Shown here piece by piece: positions 1 to 5,472 of a stretch of 42,547 nucleotides of DNA. This stretch comes from UBA2357 sp041678045 (GTDB taxonomy: Bacteria > Pseudomonadota > Gammaproteobacteria > Burkholderiales > Rhodocyclaceae). Within the stretch, counting starts at the first letter, position 1. Each line of letters opens with the position of its first letter. The DNA lies in the NCBI GenBank assembly GCA_041678045.1, contig JBAYOV010000031.1:1-42547 (forward strand). Direction: 5' to 3'. Position numbers and translations under genes: made by a program. Under the pieces are notes generated by a model, which was not told the origin of the DNA, did not search any database, and worked only from the letters and a program-made list of their open reading frames with translations.

Positions 1-228
1 AGTTGGCAAAGCACGACCACTGCAGCCCGGACCGGCTCGATGCCGGTCGGCCCACGGGCCGTGGCGCATCAGCAGGACGCCGGCCTTGCCACGCCGTACC
101 TTTCTTGCCATGGGGCTGCCCGAGTTGGCAGCGTGAGATGAACCGTTATTCATTGAACCGCCGGATACGTGATCCGTATGTCCGGTGGTGTGGGAGGGGG
201 GGCGTGAGGCGGCTTCCTGTCCCGATTG
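1..228 (+). mobile_element. 3' end of a group II intron (truncated by window edge)
   Basis: The DNA holds a domain V-like hairpin at about 156-190: a 9-bp arm 157-165 (ACCGCCGGA) pairs with 181-189 (TCCGGTGGT, one G-U pair) around a short upper stem and tetraloop-like tip. It is followed by a GC-rich domain VI-like stem at about 191-225. Just upstream, one reading frame encodes a reverse-transcriptase-like C-terminus. This order, RT tail then domains V and VI, is the known layout of bacterial group II introns. The exact 3' splice boundary near 225-230 is an estimate. Only the tail is inside the window, so whether the intron is intact cannot be judged. Confidence 0.72.
2..136 (+). CDS. C-terminal tail of group II intron reverse transcriptase/maturase (partial)
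   Basis: Frame 2 is open from the window edge to a TGA at 134-136, giving 44 residues. It contains GPWRISRTPALP and ends GLPELAA. Group II intron-encoded proteins commonly end with a similar WR(x)SRTPAL...GLP stretch, so I read this as the end of an RT/maturase ORF. It sits immediately before the domain V hairpin, as expected. The usual residues between the 'PAL' motif and the 'GLP' end look shortened, so the protein may be degenerate. A competing ORF in frame 3 runs through domain V and is unlikely to be real. Confidence 0.5.
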   Translation, partial: VGKARPLQPGPARCRSAHGPWRISRTPALPRRTFLAMGLPELAA

Positions 229-280
229 GGCCTGTAAGCTCGTAGCACCCTGCAGAAAAATGAGCTAATATATGACCATA

Positions 281-294
281 ATTTAGGTCTAAAT
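281..294. promoter_or_regulatory. palindrome upstream of the toxin-antitoxin pair (candidate autoregulatory operator)
   Basis: Positions 281-286 (ATTTAG) and 289-294 (CTAAAT) form a perfect 6-bp inverted repeat with a 2-bp centre, directly abutting the AGAGG ribosome site (295-299) of the antitoxin gene. A second, looser repeat GACC (274-277)/GGTC (286-289) overlaps it. Type II antitoxins usually bind such palindromes in their own promoter; that role is inferred here. Confidence 0.5.
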
Positions 295-304
295 AGAGGT
301 TTTT

Positions 305-556
305 ATGCATCAGGTGTTAGCGGATTTTTCCGTAAGTATTTCAGAATTAAAGAAAAACCCTTCAGCCTTGCTTTCTCAGGCAAATGGTTCCCCTATAGCA
401 GTGCTAAATCACAACAAACCTGCAGCCTACCTGATTCCAGCGGAGACTTACGAGGCTCTGATGGATATGCTCGAAGACTATGAATTGGCGCGGCTTGTTG
501 AGGAACGTCGTGGCAGTAAAGATCAGGCTATAACGGTGTCGTTGGATGACTTATAA
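305..556 (+). CDS. type II antitoxin, Phd/YefM family
   Basis: This 83-residue protein has the Phd/YefM layout: an N-terminal DNA-binding half (VLADFSVSISELKKNPSALL, about 4-23), a central segment with PIAVLNHNKPAAYLIPAE (30-47), and an acidic C-terminus that would wrap the toxin. In this family the N-terminus represses the operon and the C-terminus neutralises a RelE/ParE-type toxin. The ATG at 305 follows AGAGG at 295-299. The gene overlaps the next ORF by 11 bp, the usual coupling of such pairs. It resembles the StbD/RelB-like members. The AT-rich sequence (241-850) differs clearly from the GC-rich surroundings, suggesting recent acquisition together with the flanking intron and fic module. 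Confidence 0.88.
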   Translation: MHQVLADFSVSISELKKNPSALLSQANGSPIAVLNHNKPAAYLIPAETYEALMDMLEDYELARLVEERRGSKDQAITVSLDDL

Positions 557-830
557 GCTGCGATTTCTTCCTGCTGCGCTTAAGGAGTGGGAAAAGCTTG
601 GTGCCCCGATCAGGAGTCAATTCAAGAAAAAGCTGGCGGAGCGGTTGGAAAATCCCAGAGTGTCTGCTGATAAGTTAAGTGGCTATGATTCCGTGTACAA
701 AATTAAACTTCGCTCTGCTGGATACCGGTTAGCCTATGAGGTTGTTGATGATGAGCTGTTCGTGTATGTGCTTGCCGTAGGCAAACGGGAAAAGGGCAAG
801 GTTTACTCGTCTCTCAAAAAGCGAACCTGA
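546..830 (+). CDS. type II toxin, RelE/ParE family
   Basis: The 94-residue basic protein begins TYKLRFLPAALKEWEKLG, the typical RelE-family start, and ends with the beta-strand segment YRLAYEVVDDELFVYVLAVGKREK that carries the usual C-terminal Arg/Lys residues. RelE-type toxins cleave mRNA at the ribosome; ParE relatives poison gyrase. The 'W(x)KL...KL' and 'DKLSGYDSVYKIKLRSAGYRL' patterns favour the RelE/StbE side. The start ATG at 546 lies inside the antitoxin gene, so translation is coupled. No frameshift or stop is visible, so the pair is probably functional. Confidence 0.88.
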   Translation: MTYKLRFLPAALKEWEKLGAPIRSQFKKKLAERLENPRVSADKLSGYDSVYKIKLRSAGYRLAYEVVDDELFVYVLAVGKREKGKVYSSLKKRT

Positions 831-929
831 GATGAAGCAGAGCAAGCATAAGCCATCATCACAAAATTCTCTAACAATCTCCTCGTGATGCTTTTTGGGT
901 TAATCTGTCGGCCGGTTACAGAACCTGTG

Positions 930-977
930 CAGACAGACGGTCAGTTGCACCTGTCAGCGCTGGCTCGAATCTGTCTG
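930..977. repeat. 8-bp inverted repeat in the toxin/fic intergenic gap
   Basis: CAGACAGA at 930-937 is exactly inverted at 970-977 (TCTGTCTG), with a 32-nt spacer. It lies between the rightward toxin gene and the leftward fic gene, where a shared terminator would be expected. There is no T-run on either side, so a terminator role is weak. Nothing else is seen between 831 and 998. Confidence 0.25.
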
Positions 978-998
978 TCAGTTTGATCCGGTGCATGA

Positions 999-1799
999 TT
1001 ACGGCTCCATTCCGCTGGCGTGGCTACGATCCGCCTCTGGCGGCGGCAAGATTGCCTCTGCGTCCGGGTGGCACCGGGCGAGGAAATCCATCATCTCCGT
1101 GGCGTCCTTCGAGAGATAGAAGCGCACCATCTTTTCGTTGAACTCTTGCGCCTTGGCGGCGGGTACGCTGATCGCATCGATGCCGTGCGACATGAGCACG
1201 CCGTTCATCATGAAACGAGACGTGCGCTTGTTGCCGTCGAAAAAGAACTGCTGCAAGGCACCGAACAGGAAAAAAGCCGTTGCCCGCTCGAACGGCTCGC
1301 ACGCTTGCAGGGATGAAATGCCCTCATTGAACACCCTGTTCAGTTCCGGTGCGCCGGGTAGCGTCGGTAGCGGGGTATGGCGCCCGTGCTCGCCAAGTCC
1401 CACGTCCGGGGTGTAATTCGTCTCCTGACCTTCCCCACGGAACATGCCCCATTCCAGGGCTTCCTTGCGAGCGACGATGCCATTCAGTTCGATGAATACG
1501 GTCTTTGTAAGAGAGAACTGACTACGCTTGACCATCACCAGCAGGCGCTTGGCGCTTTCGGCCAGATTCAGGACTTGCTCCTGATCGGAAATCTTGCGTC
1601 CGCCAATGGTCACGCCATCCAGCAGGGTCTGGACTTCGGGGAATGTGAAGGGATTGCCTTCAAGTACAGAGGCATCCCACACGAACTCCGGCAGCATTTT
1701 GTGGAGGCGGAAACAGACTCGTTCCATCGAGTGAGACGGAACGGAAGTCGGCACCGCCGACCTGTCCCATCGGAAACCAAGAACATCAAACAGCGACAT
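999..1799 (-). CDS. Fic/DOC-fold protein with altered catalytic motif (His to Gln)
   Basis: The 266-residue protein has a Fic core. The motif region at about residues 184-192 reads QFFFDGNKR, where the family consensus is HxFx(D/E)GN(G/K)R. The catalytic His is Gln184 (codon CAG at 1248-1250); the Asp, Gly, Asn and final Arg are kept. Near the N-terminus, SVLEGNPFTFPEV resembles the inhibitory-helix region (S/T)xxxE(G/N) of class II Fic proteins, with the Ser one position off the consensus spacing. Canonical Fic enzymes transfer AMP or another nucleotide-derived group to a target hydroxyl, using the His as base, so normal AMPylation is doubtful here. The ATG at 1799 has GGAGAGG just upstream. 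A small ORF precedes it by 12 bp. Confidence 0.8.
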   Translation of the reverse strand: MSLFDVLGFRWDRSAVPTSVPSHSMERVCFRLHKMLPEFVWDASVLEGNPFTFPEVQTLLDGVTIGGRKISDQEQVLNLAESAKRLLVMVKRSQFSLTKTVFIELNGIVARKEALEWGMFRGEGQETNYTPDVGLGEHGRHTPLPTLPGAPELNRVFNEGISSLQACEPFERATAFFLFGALQQFFFDGNKRTSRFMMNGVLMSHGIDAISVPAAKAQEFNEKMVRFYLSKDATEMMDFLARCHPDAEAILPPPEADRSHASGMEP

Positions 1800-1811
1800 T
1801 TCGCCTCTCCG

Positions 1812-2018
1812 TCAATTACGTTCTTCGATGAATGCCCAAGCCTGATCAATAGATCGAATCTCTTCGAGACGCCATCCAGTCATGACCAGATCAGATGATC
1901 CGCATGCTACGCTATGAGCAGGGTCATGAACATTCATCACATCGCCAATCCGCTCGGTTTTATAACCAGCAGAATGAAGGCGGTATTCAATAGCAGTGTT
2001 CCTGCGCAGGGCGGGCAA
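1812..2018 (-). CDS. small hypothetical protein upstream of fic
   Basis: This 68-codon frame begins with TTG at 2018; an internal ATG at 1937 would give 41 residues (MNVHDPAHSVACGSSDLVMT...). It ends 12 bp before the fic start, and its tail overlaps the fic ribosome site region, so the two are probably co-transcribed. The C-terminal part (GWRLEEIRSIDQAWAFIEER) looks like an ordinary folded sequence. I do not recognise the family. Small partners of Fic proteins can be antitoxins, but no (S/T)xxxE(G/N) inhibitory motif is visible in this one. The start and even coding status are uncertain. Confidence 0.4.
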   Translation of the reverse strand: MPALRRNTAIEYRLHSAGYKTERIGDVMNVHDPAHSVACGSSDLVMTGWRLEEIRSIDQAWAFIEERN

Positions 2019-2084
2019 CTGCTTCTCATCGCACGCCGGTTACGCCGCTCGCGGCGATCAAATAATTCTCAGGCCCTGAGTCCC

Positions 2085-2663
2085 TCACTTCAGCCGCAAG
2101 GGCAGGCCCGCTGCGATGAAGCTGACTTGCTCGCTGCAGCGGGCCACGGCCTGGTTCAGTCGACCGGCTTCGTCGCGGAACAGCCGTCCGAGCGGTGTCT
2201 CCGGCACCAGCCCCAGCCCCACCTCGTTGCTCACCAGCAGCACCTCGCCGCGCAGCCCGGGCAGGGTGGCGAGCAGCGCGTCGCGCTCCCGTGCGAAGCG
2301 GGGCAGGCTGCTGGCGTCGCACAGCGTGGCCGGCGGGAGGGCTTCGGTCCCGCCTCCGCCTCCGATGCCGGGCAGGCTGGCGATGAGCAGGTTGGTCAGC
2401 CACAGGCTGAGGCAATCCACAATCACGCACTGCCCCTGGCGGGCATGCTGGGCCAGCGCATCGGCCAGATGCAGCGGGGTTTCCACGGTGTGCCAGTGTT
2501 CCGGCCGGTCGTGGCGATGGCGCGCGATGCGCAAGCGCATTTCGTCGTCCTGCGCTTCGGCCGTGGCCAGTACGGTGACCGGCAGGCTGCTGGCGTGGGC
2601 GAGTTGTTCGGCGTGGCGGCTCTTGCCCGAGCGGGCGCCGCCAAGAATCAGGTGAATGCTCAT
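2085..2663 (-). CDS. cobU: bifunctional adenosylcobinamide kinase / adenosylcobinamide-phosphate guanylyltransferase
   Basis: CobU (CobP in the aerobic nomenclature) phosphorylates adenosylcobinamide and then attaches GMP from GTP, preparing the corrinoid for nucleotide-loop joining. The 192-residue protein has the P-loop GGARSGKS (8-15), the motif HRHDRPEHW (49-57) that contains the guanylylation His region, VIVDCLSLWLTN, and VSNEVGLGLVPETPLGRLFRD near the C-terminus, all typical. I chose the ATG at 2663 because the family starts just before the P-loop; an upstream in-frame TTG at 2711 would add 16 residues that cross a terminator-like hairpin. It stands alone on the left side of the locus, oriented away from the chemoreceptor gene, and has no cobS partner beside it. 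Confidence 0.95.
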   Translation of the reverse strand: MSIHLILGGARSGKSRHAEQLAHASSLPVTVLATAEAQDDEMRLRIARHRHDRPEHWHTVETPLHLADALAQHARQGQCVIVDCLSLWLTNLLIASLPGIGGGGGTEALPPATLCDASSLPRFARERDALLATLPGLRGEVLLVSNEVGLGLVPETPLGRLFRDEAGRLNQAVARCSEQVSFIAAGLPLRLK

Positions 2664-2684
2664 CGGTGATGCGCCTGCATGCGG

Positions 2685-2709
2685 AAAAAAAGCTTGCCTT
2701 GCGGCATGC
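2685..2709 (-). terminator. terminator-like hairpin with T-run in the cobU leader
   Basis: On the minus strand, GCATGCC (2709-2703) and GGCAAGC (2698-2692) form a stem with one A-A mismatch around a GCAA tetraloop, followed at once by seven T residues (2691-2685). This is the form of a weak intrinsic terminator. It lies 22 bp before the cobU ATG and in the cobU sense orientation, so it may act as an attenuator. No cobalamin riboswitch aptamer is visible upstream of it. Confidence 0.45.
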
Positions 2710-2772
2710 AAAGGATGAAATTGACCGTGCTCATGGCCTCGAATCGAGTGATTGACGGAAAGTCCGGCTGTT

Positions 2773-2796
2773 ATTCTTGTCTGACATTCTTGTCTG
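2773..2796 (+). repeat. tandem 11-bp direct repeat upstream of the chemoreceptor gene
   Basis: ATTCTTGTCTG occurs at 2773-2783 and again at 2786-2796, a 13-bp period. The pair lies between cobU and the chemoreceptor gene. Spaced direct repeats of this kind can be activator sites; there is no further evidence for that here. Confidence 0.4.
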
Positions 2797-2806
2797 GCGG
2801 TAACGG

Positions 2807-2826
2807 ATGGGGCCGTGGCGCCCCAT
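2807..2826 (+). other. short hairpin in the chemoreceptor leader
   Basis: ATGGGGC (2807-2813) is followed by a 6-nt loop and GCCCCAT (2820-2826), a perfect 7-bp stem about 40 bp before the start codon at 2867. It could affect mRNA stability or initiation. It is not followed by a T-run. Confidence 0.3.
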
Positions 2827-2866
2827 GCTCACCGACGCATTGTGGCACTGACTCCGGGAGACGCCC

Positions 2867-4891
2867 ATGGATGCCCTGTTCCGCCCTGTCATGGGTTTGC
2901 TGGATCGCTTCCGCTACCCGTGGAAGTTTGCTTCCATCTGCATCGTCGGCGTGCTCGGCATTCTCGCCTTGTTTGCACAGGTGTACCAGAGTCTGATCGA
3001 AGAGATTCGTTTTACGCAGCAGGAAATCGCCGGGCTGACCCTGCTGGACAAGGGCTTTGCAGTGCTGGTCCTGAGCCAGCAGCACCGGGGGTTGTCGTCC
3101 GGCCTGCTCGGTGGCAGCGAAGACCTCCGCCCGCGCGTGGCCGATCGGGCACGCGCGCTGGGTGAGGCGATGGCGAACGTGGAGGCCGAACTGCTTGCCA
3201 GCCCGGCCTGGGCGCCACTGGGCACCCGCTGGGGAGAGATTCGGGGGCGCCTGCAAAAGCTCGCCAATGATGGCCTGAGCCTGCCGGCGGCAGACAACTT
3301 CAGGGCGCACACCGAAGCGATTGAGCTGACCCTGACCTGGATTGGCGACATCGGCGGCGTGTCGAACCTCACCCGCGATTCGGAGAGCGACAGCTACAAC
3401 CTCATCGACCCGATGCTCAATGCCATTCCGGACATCACCGAGCGCCTTGGCCGCCTGCGGGGCCGGGCGACGGGCATCATTGCACGCAGTGAGCTATCGG
3501 TGGTGGACGAGCATGCCATTGTGTCGCAACTGGCCGAACTGGGCATGACCCAGGCCCAGCTCCGGGACCGCCTCAATCGGGCGATGTCGGCAAATGACGC
3601 TCTCCGGGGGCCACTCGGCGGGGCGATTGCGGAAGTGGATGCGGCGATTGGCCGTTTGCGCGACACCGCCGTGAGCGAAGTGCTCGGGCGCAGGTTCTCG
3701 ATTCCGCCGGCGGCGTTCTTCGAGACGGGAACGGCCGCCATCGATGTCGTGTTGAAGCACTATCGTGACACCGTGCTGCCCTCTGCCCAGGCGCTGCTGA
3801 ATGAACGCCTGGCCGAGCTCAGGCGGCACATGACGAGAAACCTGGTGGTTTCGGCGCTGGTGCTGCTCTTTGCCGGCTATCTTTTTGGTGGCATCTATTT
3901 TTCCATCGTCCGCTCGGTGCGGGAGCTGGTGCAGGGCGCGCAGCAGTTTGCCGGCGGCAACTACCGGGCGCGGGTCAGCTTCAGCGCCAACGACGAGCTG
4001 CGCCAGGTGGCCGACAGCCTGAATGCCATGGCGCATGACGTTGCCGAGCTGATTGGCGAGATCCAGCAGAGCGCCGTCGAGGTGGGGCGTGCGTCGGCCA
4101 GTGTGTCGGCGGCGGCCGGTCAGGTTGCGGAGGGTTCCAGCACCCAGAGCGAGGCGGCCACCGGCATGGCCGCTGCGGTGCAGGAGATGACCGTGGGCAT
4201 AGACGAGATCTCGCGTCATGCGGGTACGGCCCAGGCGCTGGCGGAAAGGTCCGGGCAGATTTCGCACGAAGGCGGCGAGGTGATGCAGCGCACCGTGGGC
4301 GAGATGGAGCGCATCGCCGAGGCGGTGAACGCCTCGGCTGTGGCGGTGGGTGAGCTGGGCGACAAGGCCCGGCAGATCAGCTCCATGGTCGAGGCGATCA
4401 AGCAGATCGCCGAGCAGACCAATCTGCTGGCGCTGAATGCGGCCATCGAGGCGGCCCGGGCGGGCGAGAGCGGTCGAGGTTTTGCCGTGGTGGCCGACGA
4501 AGTGCGCAAGCTCGCCGAGCGCACGGCGGGCGCCACGCAGGAGATCACCCAAATGTCCGGCTCCATCCAGCAGGGCACCGAGCGCGCCGTACAGGCCATG
4601 CAGCAGGGGGTGGTGCGGGTGCGTGACGGGGCCGAACTGACCACCCGGGCAGGGCGCTCGATGGAGGAGATCAATGCCGGCGCCCAGGAGGTGCTGCGGG
4701 CGGTGAGCGAAATATCCTTCGCGCTGCGCGAGCAAAGCGGAGCCAGCGCGGACATCGCACGCAATGTCGAGCGGATTGCGCGGATGAGCGAAGACAACAG
4801 CGTTGCGGTCAACGAAACCGCACAGACAGCCGGCATGCTCGAATCGCTGGCCAGCGGCCTGGAGCGCAAGGTCGAGCGCTTCCAGGTCTGA
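2867..4891 (+). CDS. methyl-accepting chemotaxis protein
   Basis: This 674-residue membrane receptor has a first transmembrane helix at about 21-43, a periplasmic, mainly helical sensor region to about 324, a second helix at about 325-348, a HAMP domain to about 400, and a cytoplasmic coiled-coil signalling domain. The hairpin tip is visible near 505-545 (AEQTNLLALNAAIEAARAGE, then GRGFAVVADEVRKLAERT). Such receptors control the CheA kinase and flagellar switching. The sensor region contains LSQQHRGLSSGLLGG, reminiscent of the nitrate-sensing/helical-bundle type, but the ligand is unknown. The ATG at 2867 follows a GGGAG site. It stands directly upstream of the B12 riboswitch and btuB, so a link to corrinoids is possible but unproven. 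No C-terminal NWETF-type pentapeptide is present. Confidence 0.92.
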   Translation: MDALFRPVMGLLDRFRYPWKFASICIVGVLGILALFAQVYQSLIEEIRFTQQEIAGLTLLDKGFAVLVLSQQHRGLSSGLLGGSEDLRPRVADRARALGEAMANVEAELLASPAWAPLGTRWGEIRGRLQKLANDGLSLPAADNFRAHTEAIELTLTWIGDIGGVSNLTRDSESDSYNLIDPMLNAIPDITERLGRLRGRATGIIARSELSVVDEHAIVSQLAELGMTQAQLRDRLNRAMSANDALRGPLGGAIAEVDAAIGRLRDTAVSEVLGRRFSIPPAAFFETGTAAIDVVLKHYRDTVLPSAQALLNERLAELRRHMTRNLVVSALVLLFAGYLFGGIYFSIVRSVRELVQGAQQFAGGNYRARVSFSANDELRQVADSLNAMAHDVAELIGEIQQSAVEVGRASASVSAAAGQVAEGSSTQSEAATGMAAAVQEMTVGIDEISRHAGTAQALAERSGQISHEGGEVMQRTVGEMERIAEAVNASAVAVGELGDKARQISSMVEAIKQIAEQTNLLALNAAIEAARAGESGRGFAVVADEVRKLAERTAGATQEITQMSGSIQQGTERAVQAMQQGVVRVRDGAELTTRAGRSMEEINAGAQEVLRAVSEISFALREQSGASADIARNVERIARMSEDNSVAVNETAQTAGMLESLASGLERKVERFQV

Positions 4892-4976
4892 CTGCAGCCC
4901 CGATGGCGGCGCCGACGCCTCGTGGACGCTGCGTGCGGACGTGCGCAATGCCGGCAAAAACGCTATCATCGGCACC

Positions 4977-5003
4977 CCATTGCCCGCCTCATGCGGGCAA
5001 TGG
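4977..5003 (+). terminator. strong 11-bp hairpin between the chemoreceptor gene and the btuB riboswitch
   Basis: CCATTGCCCGC (4977-4987) and GCGGGCAATGG (4993-5003) pair perfectly around the loop CTCAT. It lies after the chemoreceptor stop (4891) and just before the cobalamin aptamer. There is no T-run, so it may be a Rho-assisted 3' end or a stabilising stem rather than a classical intrinsic terminator. Confidence 0.4.
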
Positions 5004-5013
5004 CTCATGTTTC

Positions 5014-5250
5014 AGGTGCCCGACGGCGGCTCACGCCCAAGGGTTGAACGGGAAACAGGTGCGTCGTCGGACGCGGGGTGATCGCCCCGTACCGTTCCAC
5101 GATCAGGCCTGTGCTGCCCCCGCAACGGTAAGCAGACGCAAGACGCATCAGGACGCCACTGGACCGCGACGGTCCGGGAAGGCGATGCGCCGGTCCGGCT
5201 GGTTGAGCATGCCACCGGAACAGTCTGCAAGCCCGGATACCGGCCTGAAC
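5014..5250 (+). ncRNA. cobalamin riboswitch upstream of btuB
   Basis: The aptamer carries the conserved elements in order: an AGGTGCC start at 5014-5020, GGGAAACAGGTGC (5050-5062), CTGCCCCCGCAACGGTAA (about 5113-5130), GCCACTGG...GGGAAGGC, and the B12 box AAGCCCGGATACCGGCC (5229-5245). Cobalamin riboswitches turn down expression when adenosyl- or methylcobalamin binds. It lies about 220 bp before the btuB start, which leaves room for an expression platform, and controls at least btuB and probably btuCD-cobA-cbiA. Confidence 0.95.
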
Positions 5251-5289
5251 CGAAACTGGCGAGAGTGTGCTGCGGGGAGCGGCAACCGG

Positions 5290-5329
5290 CGCGCCGGGAT
5301 CGGTGTGCGTGTCCATGCGTCCCGGCGCG
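5290..5329 (+). other. perfect 10-bp stem in the btuB leader (candidate expression platform)
   Basis: CGCGCCGGGA at 5290-5299 is exactly inverted at 5320-5329 with a 20-nt loop, downstream of the B12 box and upstream of the btuB ribosome site (GGAG near 5461). It is not followed by a T-run, so any switching probably works on translation or through Rho. Confidence 0.4.
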
Positions 5330-5472
5330 GCACGCCTGCCGTCCTGTTCCGCACGAAACGGGCCTTTGAAGGCTCGTCCCGGGTGTTCCTTCCTGCTCCA
5401 GCACGTCACCGCTCATTGCAGACTGATCCGGTTGCTGCGGGGCCGCGTGGCCGGACGTGTGGAGACTGACCG

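Noticed and set aside
3..245. An 80-codon rightward frame at the left edge
   Set aside because: It runs through the group II intron domain V/VI region, and a different frame there encodes the RT-like tail.
2791..2803. A possible sigma-28 -10 box (GGCGGTAA) before the chemoreceptor gene
   Set aside because: Only 6 of 8 bases agree with GCCGATAA and no matching -35 element lies at the right spacing.
3494..5008. A 504-codon open frame opposite the chemoreceptor gene
   Set aside because: Low-complexity, His/Arg/Gly-rich product with no domain; the sense strand encodes a clear MCP.
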